A stretch of 64,000 nt of DNA. It comes from Arachidicoccus ginsenosidivorans (GTDB taxonomy: Bacteria > Bacteroidota > Bacteroidia > Chitinophagales > Chitinophagaceae). The notes below the pieces were generated by a model. The model worked only from the letters and a program-made list of their open reading frames with translations. It made no database searches and had not been told where the DNA came from. How positions within the stretch are numbered: position 1 is the first letter of the stretch; each line of letters begins with the position of its first letter. This document shows, piece after piece, positions 26,491 through 35,686 of this stretch. The DNA is taken from positions 2,480,001-2,544,000 of the forward strand of contig NZ_CP042434.1 in the NCBI RefSeq assembly GCF_007971385.1, given 5' to 3'. The translations under genes and the position numbers were made by a program.

Positions 26491-28293
26491 ATGGATATCA
26501 GAAACATTGCCATAATTGCGCACGTTGACCACGGTAAAACTACACTGGTAGACAGGATCTTGCACACAACAAAGGTATTTCGTGAGAATCAAGATTCCGG
26601 TGAGCTGATCATGGACAATAATGATCTGGAGCGTGAAAGAGGTATTACCATTTTCAGTAAAAATGCTGCAGTTAATTATAAAGGTATTAAAATTAACGTT
26701 ATCGATACCCCAGGTCACTCGGATTTTGGAGGTGAAGTCGAAAGGGTCCTGAAAATGGCGGACGGCGTTATATTATTGGTGGATGCTTTTGAAGGGCCAA
26801 TGCCCCAAACCAGATTTGTATTGCAAAAAGCATTACAACTTAATCTAAAACCCATTGTTGTTATCAACAAGGTAGACAAACCGAATTGCCGTCCCGATGA
26901 AGTGCATGACGCGGTTTTTGAATTGTTTTTCAACCTGGATGCAACTGAAGAACAACTGGATTTCCCTACTTATTATGGTAGTGGCAAAAACGGTTGGTTC
27001 AATGATTCATTGACAGAAATAGAAGGAATTGAACCACTACTGGATGGTATTTTAAAACATGTACCAGAACCGGTAGTTAATGAAGGACCTGTGCAGATGC
27101 AGATTACTTCTCTGGACTATTCTTCCTTCCTGGGGCGTATTGCTGTAGGTAAAGTTACCCGTGGTTCTATTAAAGAAGCACAGCAGATTGCTCTGGTACA
27201 GGCAGATGGTTCTATTAAAAAATCAAAAGTAAAAGAACTCTATGTTTTCGAGGGTATGGGTAAGCGCCGGACCGAAGAAGTAGTCGCCGGAGATCTTTGT
27301 GCTGTCGTTGGATTGGAAGATTTTAATATCGGAGATACCATTTGTGATATAGATGTTCCGGAAGCATTACCGGTTATTGCCGTTGATGAACCTACCATGA
27401 GCATGCTGTTCTCTATTAATACGTCCCCGTTCTTTGGAAAAGAAGGTAAATTTGTTACTTCCAGACACTTAAGAGATCGTTTGTTTAAAGAAACAGAGAA
27501 AAATCTGGCCCTGAAAGTAGAAGATTCTGATAGTGCGGATAGCTTCCTGGTTTATGGTAGAGGTATCTTGCATCTGGGTGTACTGATCGAGACCATGCGC
27601 AGAGAAGGATATGAATTGACCGTAGGACAGCCACAAGTACTGGTTAAAACCATTGATGGTAAAAAGCATGAACCTTATGAAAATCTGGTGGTAGATGTAC
27701 CTGCAGATTTCTCTGGTAAAGTAATTGACCTGGTTACACAACGTAAAGGGGAAATGCTGATTATGGAAAGCAAAGGTGAAATGCAGCACCTGGAATTTGA
27801 GATCCCTTCCAGAGGACTCATCGGGCTTCGTTCACAGATGCTGACCAATACAGCCGGTGAAGCAGTAATGGCGCATCGCTTTATCGATTACAAACCTTGG
27901 AAAGGGGTGATTCCTGGCAGAAATAACGGTGTGTTGATTTCTAAAAACCAGGCCACAACCACCGCTTATTCTATTGATAAATTACAGGACAGAGGTTCTT
28001 TCTTTGTAGATCCGGGAGAAGATGTTTACATCGGCCAGATCATCGCTGAACACATCAAACCAGGTGACCTGGTGGTGAATGCGACTGAAGGAAAGAAACT
28101 AACCAATATGCGCGCCAGTGGTAGTGATGATTCAGTAAGAATCGTTCCTAAGATCCTTATGACACTGGAGGAATGCATGGAATATATCCAGGACGACGAG
28201 TGTATTGAGGTAACGCCTAAACACATCCGTCTACGCAAGACGCTTTTAAATGAAGAGGATAGAAGAAAGCAATCCAAAAGCATGAAAGCTTAA
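26491..28293 (+). CDS. typA: Translational GTPase TypA/BipA
   Basis: 600 residues, full length. TypA is a ribosome-associated GTPase involved in large-subunit assembly and stress adaptation. G1 is AHVDHGKTT (residues 10-18), G2 includes ERERGITIFSK, G3 DTPGHSDF, G4 NKVDKPNCR. EF-G-like domains III and V and the TypA-specific C-terminal domain follow (GLIGLRSQMLTNTAGEAVM, RASGSDDSVRIVPK). It has its own promoter and terminator and so appears monocistronic. Confidence 0.98.
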   Translation: MDIRNIAIIAHVDHGKTTLVDRILHTTKVFRENQDSGELIMDNNDLERERGITIFSKNAAVNYKGIKINVIDTPGHSDFGGEVERVLKMADGVILLVDAFEGPMPQTRFVLQKALQLNLKPIVVINKVDKPNCRPDEVHDAVFELFFNLDATEEQLDFPTYYGSGKNGWFNDSLTEIEGIEPLLDGILKHVPEPVVNEGPVQMQITSLDYSSFLGRIAVGKVTRGSIKEAQQIALVQADGSIKKSKVKELYVFEGMGKRRTEEVVAGDLCAVVGLEDFNIGDTICDIDVPEALPVIAVDEPTMSMLFSINTSPFFGKEGKFVTSRHLRDRLFKETEKNLALKVEDSDSADSFLVYGRGILHLGVLIETMRREGYELTVGQPQVLVKTIDGKKHEPYENLVVDVPADFSGKVIDLVTQRKGEMLIMESKGEMQHLEFEIPSRGLIGLRSQMLTNTAGEAVMAHRFIDYKPWKGVIPGRNNGVLISKNQATTTAYSIDKLQDRGSFFVDPGEDVYIGQIIAEHIKPGDLVVNATEGKKLTNMRASGSDDSVRIVPKILMTLEECMEYIQDDECIEVTPKHIRLRKTLLNEEDRRKQSKSMKA

Positions 28294-28380
28294 GGGATTA
28301 GAAAGAATATTTGATGAAGATTCGAGATAGTAAGTAAAAGCGTTCGTTTTAAGAGAAAGAAGAAGAAGAAAGAAAGAGAA

Positions 28381-28418
28381 AGCATCCTGCAGGTTTAGAC
28401 CAGCAGGGTGCTTTTTTT
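28381..28418 (+). terminator. typA terminator
   Basis: AGCATCCTGC pairs with GCAGGGTGCT (one G-U wobble), followed by T7. It lies 88 nt after the typA stop. Confidence 0.85.
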
Positions 28419-28488
28419 GAATTCGGTGGCGGAGCTAAAAATATAGGGGGCACACGGGTTTACAAATTATCTTTTGCGCCCTTTTGTA

Positions 28489-29034
28489 TTAGTTGCCGTT
28501 CAGGATATCTGTTTTCTGCGCTTCAATTTTGCCGTAAAAACCCATCTGATCCCGGTGAATACTTTGCACCTGAAGAGTGGTATACCCACTTTGGGAGATA
28601 TTGAGAATCAGCTTATCTGCGGATTTCTGATTATTAACCTTGATGGTAGCGATATAATAGCCTTTTTTGGATTTTTCATAGCTGTATTTAAAATCGGTAC
28701 TTTCAAAGTCAATACCTGCTTTTGAAGGATCCATTTCTGCCTGGTATGATCTGCCATAGAAAGGCAAGTGCACTTTTAAGGAGTCTTTGGTCACAGACAG
28801 GTAATAGCCAGGGCTTAATTGGCGAAGCTGTTGACCGCTGCCGTTAGGCAGAATATTCAATACACCGACACGCAGGGGATTGGCGCTGGTGGCATTATAA
28901 ATAAAGTTACCGGATTGTACCAGCGTGCCTATTTTCTCCAACTCTGCCGTTTTATCAATGTTGCTCTTGGTGGTGCTACATGCAGAAAGACTGATAATTG
29001 CTATAAAAAGCAAGGTGATCATTGCTGTTTTCAT
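28489..29034 (-). CDS. DUF4251 family lipoprotein
   Basis: 181 residues. A lipoprotein signal with Cys19 (LFIAIISLSACSTTKSN) targets it to the envelope. The DUF4251 pattern is visible: KVHLPFYGRSYQAEMDPSKA, then FESTDFKYSYEKSKKGYYIA and a C-terminal TTLQVQSIHRDQMGFYG. The family is confined largely to Bacteroidota and has no assigned function. An inverted repeat GTTAGC/GCTAAC lies upstream at 29058-29078. A strong terminator separates it from the transketolase gene behind it. Confidence 0.85.
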   Translation of the reverse strand: MKTAMITLLFIAIISLSACSTTKSNIDKTAELEKIGTLVQSGNFIYNATSANPLRVGVLNILPNGSGQQLRQLSPGYYLSVTKDSLKVHLPFYGRSYQAEMDPSKAGIDFESTDFKYSYEKSKKGYYIATIKVNNQKSADKLILNISQSGYTTLQVQSIHRDQMGFYGKIEAQKTDILNGN

Positions 29035-29125
29035 CGGAGTGATTTTAAGATATTAAAGTTAGCTATTATATTGCTAACCAGCAAAGGCAAATCGATCAGC
29101 CTGCTAACAGTGACGGTAAAGTGGC

Positions 29126-29167
29126 AAAAAAGCGGGGCCGATTACATTTTAAAGCAATCGGCCCCGC
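29126..29167 (-). terminator. Terminator of the transketolase half-gene
   Basis: A 12-bp GC-rich stem, GCGGGGCCGATT with AATCGGCCCCGC, followed on the minus strand by U6. It lies about 30 nt past the transketolase stop. Confidence 0.85.
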
Positions 29168-29197
29168 GTTTTGTACAATCAATAATAATAAAGCCTA

Positions 29198-30046
29198 TTA
29201 ATAATCTCCAATGGAGGTTTCTGGTAATTGTCTGAGTGCGCTGGCCAGCTGCTCATCATTGGGGGCAATTCCATGCCATTCATGATGTCCTTCCATAAAG
29301 TCAACACCTTTACCCATGACAGTTTTCATAAGAATGACAACCGGACTGCCTGGTTTAGCTAATTCTTTCGCTTCTTTTAAGGTTTTGGCAATGGCTGCGA
29401 TATCGTTGCCTGCTTCCAAAACAATTACCTGCCATTTAAATGCCTTGAATTTAGCGGGTAAATCACCCAGATCCATGACTTCTTTGGTTGGCCCATCAAT
29501 CTGCTGACCATTCCAGTCTACGGTCAGAATGAGTCTTTCTACGTCCAGATTAGGCACAGCCATGATGGCTTCCCAGTTTTGACCTTCTTCTAATTCTCCG
29601 TCTCCGCATAATGCGTATACATAATTATCATCCCCATTTTGTTTTTTGGCCAGTGCTGCTCCAAGTGCAACGCTGATGCCTTGTCCCAGAGAACCGCTGG
29701 CAATGCGGATGCCTGGCAGGTGTTCATGGGTAGTTGGATGACCCTGTAAACGGGAATTGATCTGACGGAAAGTGGCCAGCTCTTTTGGATCAAAGTATCC
29801 GGCTCTGGCTAGTGTCGCATAGAAAACAGGAGAAATGTGACCATTAGACAAGAAGAAGATATCTTCGCTGAGGCCATCCATATCAAAACCTTCTTTGCGA
29901 TTCATTACATCAAAGTAAAGGGCTGTAAAATAATCGGCACATCCTAAAGATCCTCCAGGGTGTCCGCTCTGACAACCGTGTACCATTCTGACAATATCGC
30001 GGCGGATTTGTGTTGCTGTCTGCTCTAATTGTTTAATATCTGCCAT
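29198..30046 (-). CDS. Transketolase, N-terminal subunit (split form)
   Basis: 282 residues, covering only the TPP-binding N-terminal half. Split transketolases need a separate C-terminal subunit to move two-carbon units in the pentose phosphate pathway. Motifs seen are GCQSGHPGGSLGCADYF, LSNGHISPVFYA, ASGSLGQGISVALGAALA and GDGELEEGQNWEAIM with the closing Asn in LTVDWNGQQIDGPT. In many Bacteroidota the C-terminal gene is adjacent, but here no C-terminal partner is in this window: downstream is a DUF4251 gene beyond a terminator. The leader contains a possible attenuator (see 30165-30187). Confidence 0.94.
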   Translation of the reverse strand: MADIKQLEQTATQIRRDIVRMVHGCQSGHPGGSLGCADYFTALYFDVMNRKEGFDMDGLSEDIFFLSNGHISPVFYATLARAGYFDPKELATFRQINSRLQGHPTTHEHLPGIRIASGSLGQGISVALGAALAKKQNGDDNYVYALCGDGELEEGQNWEAIMAVPNLDVERLILTVDWNGQQIDGPTKEVMDLGDLPAKFKAFKWQVIVLEAGNDIAAIAKTLKEAKELAKPGSPVVILMKTVMGKGVDFMEGHHEWHGIAPNDEQLASALRQLPETSIGDY

Positions 30047-30373
30047 GTAGTGTAGTCTTTTTGTTTAATGCTTTTTTTTGTTCAATGATTTTTTCAGCAT
30101 CGAAGATAAAACATTTTGCTTGAATGTGTCCTTCCCTGTCAGAATGATTTGTGATAGGGAAGGCAAAAAAGTGTCGGTAGGCGACACGTCAGATCCAAGC
30201 GGTGGCAAAGGATCATGCAAGCGAACGGTAGTTTTTGTAAAACAAGCGTTTAGCAAGTATTTGCAAGGACTTTATAGGAGTCACCCATTGGGTGCTATCC
30301 CTAAATATTTGGGAAAAATTCATGGGATAAACGATCTTTTAGGTTAATTTCGCCACACTTAAACTGGAATTTT
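30047..30373. other. Structured divergent region between the transketolase gene and frr
   Basis: 327 nt with three nested or serial hairpins: CCTTCCCT...AGGGAAGG (about 30130-30163), GTGTCG/CGACAC (30171-30187) and GATCC/GGATC (about 30192-30214). The middle one forms a terminator on the minus strand. For frr, TAATTTCG near 30345 is one mismatch from the -7 consensus. No gene is recognised. Confidence 0.5.
30165..30187 (-). terminator. Leader terminator upstream of the transketolase gene (possible attenuator)
   Basis: On the minus strand GTGTCG-cctac-CGACAC is followed directly by U6. It lies 119 nt before the transketolase start codon and no upstream minus-strand gene needs a terminator here. 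A second hairpin follows directly. This layout is what a transcription attenuator or riboswitch expression platform looks like. Confidence 0.5.
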
Positions 30374-30937
30374 ATGGCAGATACAATAGAATCGATATTA
30401 AGTGAAGCAAAGTCCGCAATGAAAAAGCGTATGGCACACCTGGAGGTGGAACTTTCCAGGATTCGTGCCGGAAAGGCCTCTGCTGCCATCCTGGATGGGG
30501 TAATGGCAGAATATTATGGCAATCCGACACCTATCTCTCAGGTGGCTAACATTAGTGTTATGGACGCCAGGACTATTACCATTCAGCCCTGGGAAAAAAA
30601 CATGCTCAGTGTTATTGAAAGAGCCATTATGGCGGCCAATATCGGCCTGACTCCGCAAAATGACGGCGTGCAGATCCGCCTGTTTATGCCACCACTGACC
30701 GAAGAACGCAGACGGGAACTCTTTAAAAGAGCTACGGCTGAAGGTGAAAACGGGAAAGTTGGCATCAGAAGCATCCGCAGGGACAGTATTGAACAAATCA
30801 AAAAACTACAAAAGGACGGTCTGAGCGAAGACCTGGCTAAAGGTGGAGAAAAAAATGTTCAGGAACTGACAGACAGCTTTATCGCTGAGGTGGATGCGGT
30901 GCTCGCTGCGAAAGAAAAAGAAATCATGGAGATCTAA
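30374..30937 (+). CDS. frr: Ribosome recycling factor
   Basis: 187 residues. RRF splits post-termination ribosomes together with EF-G. The family signature is plain: MKKRMAHLEVELSRIRAGKA, PISQVANISVMDARTITIQP, and RLFMPPLTEERRRELFKRAT with RSIRRDSIEQIKKLQKDG. Full length. pheS starts 37 nt downstream, so the two are probably co-transcribed. Confidence 0.98.
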   Translation: MADTIESILSEAKSAMKKRMAHLEVELSRIRAGKASAAILDGVMAEYYGNPTPISQVANISVMDARTITIQPWEKNMLSVIERAIMAANIGLTPQNDGVQIRLFMPPLTEERRRELFKRATAEGENGKVGIRSIRRDSIEQIKKLQKDGLSEDLAKGGEKNVQELTDSFIAEVDAVLAAKEKEIMEI

Positions 30938-30974
30938 GGAATATACGGGTGTTTCCTTCACCCAATAGTTTATT

Positions 30975-32003
30975 ATGGACGAATTACTCAAACAGATTCA
31001 ATCTCATACAGCGGCCATTGAGGCCGCTTCCGCTTCCAGTAAAGAAGCGGCAGAAGCCTTCAGAATCCAGTATTTAGGAACCAAGGGGATCGTTAAGTCG
31101 CTGATGGGTTCTATGAAGGACATTCAACCCGATCAACGCAAAGCTGCGGGGCAGGCCTTAAATGAATTCAAAAAACTGGCTGAGGCAAAACTGGAGAGTT
31201 TCCAGACGGCTACTGCCGATGAGTCGAGTGAAGAACAGAAAATGGACCTTTCCCTGCCTGGAGACTTTATAGGTGTCGGAACCCGCCACCCCTTAAGTAT
31301 CGTTCGGGGCAGAATCGTCTCTATTTTTAAAAAATTGGGCTTTGCTATTGCTGAAGGTCCTGATATTGAGGATGACTGGCATAATTTCGGGGCAATGAAT
31401 TTGCCTGAAGATCATCCGGCCAGAGATATGCAGGATACTTTTTATATCTCCCAGAATCCTTCCTGGCTGCTTAGAACACATACCAGTAGTGTCCAGGCAA
31501 GGGTCATGGAATCTCAAAAACCACCAATCCGGGTGATTTGCCCGGGCAGGGTCTACCGCAATGAAACCATCAGTGCCAGAGCGCACTGTTTTTTCCATCA
31601 GGTAGAAGGATTATATATTGCGGAGAATGTCAGTTTTGCTGATCTCAAGCAAACCCTTTACTTTTTTGTGCAGGAAATGTTTGGCAAGGAAGTAAAAGTA
31701 CGGTTTAGACCCAGCTATTTTCCTTTTACGGAGCCTAGCGCAGAAATGGATATCAGTTGCCTGATCTGTGAAGGAAAGGGCTGTAATGTATGTAAACATA
31801 CCGGTTGGGTGGAAATTCTGGGAAGTGGGATGGTACACCCAAATGTACTGGAGAATTTTGGGATAGATTCCGCTAAATATACCGGTTTTGCCTTCGGTAT
31901 GGGCGTAGAAAGAATTACACAGCTAAAATACAGGGTGAATGATTTAAGGTTGTACTCTCAAAATGATGTACGCTTTTTGCAGCAGTTTACCGGCGCCGTT
32001 TAA
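30975..32003 (+). CDS. pheS: Phenylalanine--tRNA ligase alpha subunit
   Basis: 342 residues. Alpha subunit of the heterotetrameric enzyme that charges tRNA-Phe. The N-terminal coiled coil (about 1-85) binds tRNA; the class II core has ADDP-like [51 protein letters not shown] and [19 protein letters not shown]. The motif [15 protein letters not shown] ends the catalytic fold. A Cys cluster ([12 protein letters not shown]) is usual in this lineage. pheT is not adjacent. Confidence 0.98.
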   Translation: MDELLKQIQSHTAAIEAASASSKEAAEAFRIQYLGTKGIVKSLMGSMKDIQPDQRKAAGQALNEFKKLAEAKLESFQTATADESSEEQKMDLSLPGDFIGVGTRHPLSIVRGRIVSIFKKLGFAIAEGPDIEDDWHNFGAMNLPEDHPARDMQDTFYISQNPSWLLRTHTSSVQARVMESQKPPIRVICPGRVYRNETISARAHCFFHQVEGLYIAENVSFADLKQTLYFFVQEMFGKEVKVRFRPSYFPFTEPSAEMDISCLICEGKGCNVCKHTGWVEILGSGMVHPNVLENFGIDSAKYTGFAFGMGVERITQLKYRVNDLRLYSQNDVRFLQQFTGAV

Positions 32004-32056
32004 CACGACCTTTTCCAAAGATCCTACTCACCTCACATCAAACAAAAACAAAAAAC

Positions 32057-33253
32057 ATGAGCAAGTTTAACGATTACAATTTTAAAGGGCAAAAGGCACT
32101 GATCCGTGTCGATTTTAATGTGCCTTTAGATAAACAAACCGGAGAAATTACCGATGATACGCGTATCAGGGCAGCCTTACCTACCGTGAAGAAGATTCTA
32201 TCGGAGGGCGGCAGTGTTATTTTAATGAGTCATCTGGGCCGTCCTAAAAACGGACCGGAGGATAAATTTTCCTTAAAACATGTCCTTGGCAGGGTCAGCG
32301 AATTATTAGGCGTGGATGTACAGTTTGCTGATGATTGTATTGGCGCCGAGGCAATTGAAAAAGCAGCAGCTTTACAGCCGGGCCAAGTCTTACTACTGGA
32401 AAATCTGCGTTTCTATCCTGAAGAGGAAAAAGGCGATAAAGCGTTCGCAGAGAAGCTTAGCAAATTAGGGGATGTCTACGTAAATGATGCCTTTGGCACC
32501 GCTCATAGAGCGCACGCTTCAACGGCTGTTATTGCCCAGTTCTTTGCCCAGGATAAGAAAATGTTTGGACTGTTGATGCAAGCGGAAGTAGCCAGTGCCG
32601 AAAAAGTCCTGCATAACGCTGAATCCCCATTTTGTGCCATTATCGGTGGCGCCAAAGTATCAGATAAAATCCTGATCATTGAAAACTTATTAGAAAGAGC
32701 GACTGATATTATAATCGGAGGCGGCATGGCCTATACTTTCTTTAAAGCCAAAGGAGGTAAAATCGGCAATTCGCTTTGCGAGGATGACAGATTGGATACC
32801 GCACTGGAACTTATTAAAAAAGCAGATGAGAAAGGTGTTTGTATTCACCTGCCCAGCGATTCTATTATCGCGGATAAGTTTGCGGCAGATGCGGAAGTTT
32901 CTGCTGCGCCCAGTACCAATATTCCTGATGGATGGATGGGGTTGGATATTGCAGAAGAAGCAAGGGCCAGTTTTAGTAACGCTATTAAAAAGGCAAAAAC
33001 CATTCTTTGGAATGGTCCTATGGGCGTTTTTGAAATGGAAAACTTTCAGGGCGGTACAAAGGTGATTGCAGAAGCAGTAGCCGAAGCTACAGCTTCCGGT
33101 GCTTTCTCCCTGGTTGGTGGTGGCGACAGCGTTGCTGCAGTAAACAAATTTAATCTCGCTGATAAGATCAGTTATGTATCTACTGGCGGTGGCGCACTAC
33201 TGGAATATTTTGAAGGTAAAACCCTGCCAGGTATAGCTGCTATCAAAGAATAG
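32057..33253 (+). CDS. pgk: Phosphoglycerate kinase
   Basis: 398 residues, full length. It converts 1,3-bisphosphoglycerate and ADP to 3-phosphoglycerate and ATP in glycolysis. N-terminal substrate motifs are [13 protein letters not shown] and [11 protein letters not shown]; the middle has [16 protein letters not shown] and [15 protein letters not shown]. The nucleotide domain shows [23 protein letters not shown] and [12 protein letters not shown]. It lies 53 nt after pheS and is followed by a terminator, closing the frr-pheS-pgk unit. Confidence 0.98.
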   Translation: MSKFNDYNFKGQKALIRVDFNVPLDKQTGEITDDTRIRAALPTVKKILSEGGSVILMSHLGRPKNGPEDKFSLKHVLGRVSELLGVDVQFADDCIGAEAIEKAAALQPGQVLLLENLRFYPEEEKGDKAFAEKLSKLGDVYVNDAFGTAHRAHASTAVIAQFFAQDKKMFGLLMQAEVASAEKVLHNAESPFCAIIGGAKVSDKILIIENLLERATDIIIGGGMAYTFFKAKGGKIGNSLCEDDRLDTALELIKKADEKGVCIHLPSDSIIADKFAADAEVSAAPSTNIPDGWMGLDIAEEARASFSNAIKKAKTILWNGPMGVFEMENFQGGTKVIAEAVAEATASGAFSLVGGGDSVAAVNKFNLADKISYVSTGGGALLEYFEGKTLPGIAAIKE

Positions 33254-33300
33254 ACTAGCGAATACACCTAGAAAAAAGTAGAAAGAAGTATAAATACTAA

Positions 33301-33352
33301 TAATGGAGCTGTCCTAATTCCAGGATAGCTCCATTATTGGTTTTATTTTTTT
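33301..33352 (+). terminator. pgk terminator
   Basis: A 15-bp stem with one G-U pair (TAATGGAGCTGTCCT with AGGATAGCTCCATTA) followed by a T-rich tract ending in T7. Confidence 0.85.
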
Positions 33353-33358
33353 ATCCAT

Positions 33359-33679
33359 TTAGTTTTTAAAAAACAGGGCCAGTAATGTAATCATGATGGG
33401 AACCAAAATACTCCAGATGGTTTTCATCATCATGGCATTGATTTGCTTGGTCATATTTTCTGATAGTTGGCTTATTTGTTGGCTCATTTCTGTTCTAATT
33501 TGACTAAGCTCAGCTCTTAAAAAGTCCTTTGTTACATAATCTTCCATGGTTTCTTTCGTTTTTGCGTGGACCAGAACATCAATGTACTCAATCAATTTTT
33601 CAGCTTCTTCTTTGTCTTTTGCATGTGCATAAAACTTAAATAGCGCATTCGTTGCATTGGCGTTTGTCTGTGAAATCAT
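33359..33679 (-). CDS. Small coiled-coil membrane protein
   Basis: 106 residues. The middle is a polar heptad-like region rich in Gln, Ser and Glu (LRAELSQIRTEMSQQISQLS, about residues 54-73) and the C-terminus is a single membrane segment (IWSILVPIMITLLALFF), so it is likely C-terminally anchored in the inner membrane. The layout resembles DUF1640/CCDC90-like coiled-coil proteins, but the match is only structural. It lies convergent with pgk. No functional assignment. Confidence 0.6.
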   Translation of the reverse strand: MISQTNANATNALFKFYAHAKDKEEAEKLIEYIDVLVHAKTKETMEDYVTKDFLRAELSQIRTEMSQQISQLSENMTKQINAMMMKTIWSILVPIMITLLALFFKN

Positions 33680-34119
33680 TCTTCTTAATTGTTTAAAATT
33701 ACAAAAAATATTTTAATGGTCGACATTTGTCGCCCTATTTGTTCAATTGCTAAGTCTAGTTTAAAGGGGCTTGATTGCTTATGGCAAGCGGCAATATTTA
33801 AAACTTATTAAGTCTTAGTAGTTGACAAATGGCAAACATTTGTACTTGGAGGTAAAAATAGGGTGCTCAAAATTAAAACAGGAACTATTTTGGACGCATT
33901 TTTATAGAATTTACATTTTGTTTTATTTAACACATTTGAAAATAGCGGACGGCTGTGTGTCAAGCATTAAAATGGTTAATTTACCTCATAACAACTTACC
34001 TAAAAAAGTAGGCTGCCCTTTTGATTAAGGGCAGCCTACTTTTGAAAATATATTTATGCGCTGGTTATTGTTTGTTCATCCAGAACGCAAATTTTATGTA
34101 GATGAATAAATTCGGTGGA
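33680..34119. other. Intergenic region, no gene recognised
   Basis: 440 nt. A short plus-strand open frame at 33822-34028 has no family features and runs into the terminator hairpin, so it is not called. The right part holds the terminator at 34002-34043. Confidence 0.45.
34002..34043 (-). terminator. Terminator of the MBL/rhodanese unit
   Basis: A 17-bp perfect stem, AAAAGTAGGCTGCCCTT with its reverse complement, 6-nt loop, and U6 on the minus strand. It lies 77 nt past the rhodanese stop. Confidence 0.85.
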
Positions 34120-34638
34120 CTATTTATTTTGTAGCGCTTGTTCTGTATTAGTTGTGTCGTCCTCTTTGGCTGCTGCTTCCTGCTGCTTCAACGCTTCTTC
34201 GGTGACAGTAACCGCAACCGGGATTTTAGGTTCTTGTTCAATGGCTTTCCAGCCTCCAACGATATTACGTAGGTTATGGAAACCCTGCTTTTTTAAAATG
34301 GACGCACCAATTACACTACGATAGCCACTTTGGCAGTGCATATAAATATTATCGGTATCCTCAATGGCCGCTACCCGTATTGGATTTAGCAGCTCGGGTA
34401 GAGGTATATTAATGGCCTCAGCTACGTGCCCTTGATCAAATTCTGACTCCTTCCGGACATCAAGCACCAATAAATGTTCATCAAATGGTAAATCCATGGC
34501 TAGCTCATCGCTTTCGACGTCAATAATCATGTCTACGGGTAATCCTGCATTTTGCCAGGCTTCAAAACCACCTTCAAGATAGCCGATCATTTTGTCAAAA
34601 CCGACTCTGGCCAGACGGGTCATGGCTTCGTTTTCCAT
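34120..34638 (-). pseudogene. Rhodanese part of a frameshifted MBL-fold/rhodanese protein
   Basis: 172 residues from the first in-frame ATG, but homology to the parent protein continues upstream across a frameshift. It holds the C-terminal end of one rhodanese-like domain (TRLARVGFDKMIGYLEGGFE) and a complete second one with the active-site loop MHCQSGYRSVIGAS, whose Cys would carry the persulfide. A polar Gln/Glu/Ala tail follows. In intact relatives this is one chain of about 470-490 residues with the MBL domain encoded at 34653-35600. It could still be translated if frameshifting occurs or if the base missing from the A-run is a sequencing error. Confidence 0.85.
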
Positions 34639-34652
34639 ACCCGGATCAGTGA

Positions 34653-35600
34653 TCAGCAGTAATTTTTATCAAATGGTATCAGACTGCCGGCCCATTCAGC
34701 GAAACGGCCATTTAACCCAATAAAGACGGATCCGGGTACAAAACCTTGCGTGAAGACTTGGTTGTCCCGGGTATCAATGACCCAAACGTCCTCGGTTTGG
34801 ATTGTATCTCTAAACGTAGTTGGTGAAAGTGGTTGTAAGGCTTTTTCCAATACATCATCTAACCCTATATAGCCCTTTTTATTGATGGCTGCATTAATAG
34901 GGAAGTAGCTGGGTGGTTCCGGCAGATCCGTGGTGACCGCTTTTATGAAAGCTGTTTTATTTTCAGCTCGCAGGGCATAATTGGTCTGTATTTGTTCCCC
35001 TATGGTGCTATAAGTAGTCGGCCCCAGGTTTTTACCGCAACTACTGCCTGCCCCGTGGGCAGGATAGACCAATACATCATCCGGTAAGGTAACGATTTTG
35101 GATTGCAGGCTATCATAAAGCATGCCTGCCAGATCTTCTTTGGTCAGCTCTGCTCCCTTTTGAGCCAGGTCCGGTCTACCTACATCCCCTACAAAGAGAG
35201 TGTCGCCTGTAAAGAGTGCATAAGGCTTGTCATGCTCATCACGCAGCAAGTAACAAGCGCTTTCCAGGGTGTGACCAGGTGTGTGTAAAACTTCAATCAT
35301 GCATTTACCTAATGGAAATAGCTGGTGATCGCTGGCAACTTCCACCGCAAAATCGGCCTTGGTCTCAGGCCCATAGATAATAGGGGCGCCAGTGGCCTTT
35401 TGCAGATCCAGATGGCCACTGATGAAGTCCGCATGAAAATGCGTTTCAAAAATATATTTAATTTCAGCTTTTCGGTCACTTGCTAATTGGGTATAAGCAT
35501 GTGTATCCCGCATTGGGTCAATGATGGCTGCTTGTCCATCGCTCTCGATGTAATAAGCAGCTTCACTTAGACAACCGGTATATAATTGTTGTATATACAT
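34653..35600 (-). pseudogene. MBL-fold hydrolase part (persulfide dioxygenase-like) of the same frameshifted gene
   Basis: 315 residues, ending early in LIPFDKNYC. The metallo-beta-lactamase fold has THFHADFISGH, LHTPGHTLESACY, FTGDTLFVGDVGRPDL and YPAHGAGSSCG, the pattern of ETHE1-like persulfide dioxygenases, which oxidise glutathione persulfide. A first rhodanese-like domain without catalytic Cys follows (VWVIDTRDNQVFTQGFVPGS). At 34663-34667 the minus strand has an A5 run; one more A restores the reading frame into LLLITDPG and the rhodanese part. The gene follows the ArsR gene by 86 nt, behind an inverted repeat. Confidence 0.88.
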
Positions 35601-35612
35601 GAAACAAATTTA

Positions 35613-35636
35613 GTGTTGCACACAAAGGTACAACAC
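35613..35636 (-). promoter_or_regulatory. Inverted-repeat operator over the -7 element of the MBL/rhodanese gene
   Basis: GTGTTGCAC and GTACAACAC (35613-35621 and 35628-35636) form an inverted repeat with one mismatch. On the minus strand the -7 element TACCTTTG occupies 35630-35623, inside the repeat. A repressor bound here would block transcription. The flanking ArsR gene makes that regulator the first candidate. Confidence 0.55.
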
Positions 35637-35686
35637 GACTTTAAGGACAGTACGTTAATACGAATAGAAATTCTATTGGTAACAAG

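Noticed and set aside
30065..30256. Minus-strand 63-codon frame ahead of the transketolase gene
   Set aside because: Crosses the terminator-like hairpin and has no family pattern; the hairpins explain the region better.
30047..30373. TPP riboswitch ahead of the transketolase gene
   Set aside because: The conserved CUGAGA and ACCUGAU-type segments were not found on the minus strand, so only a generic attenuator is proposed.
33822..34028. Plus-strand open frame of 68 codons after the coiled-coil gene
   Set aside because: Ends inside the terminator hairpin at 34002-34043 and shows no protein-like composition or family motif.
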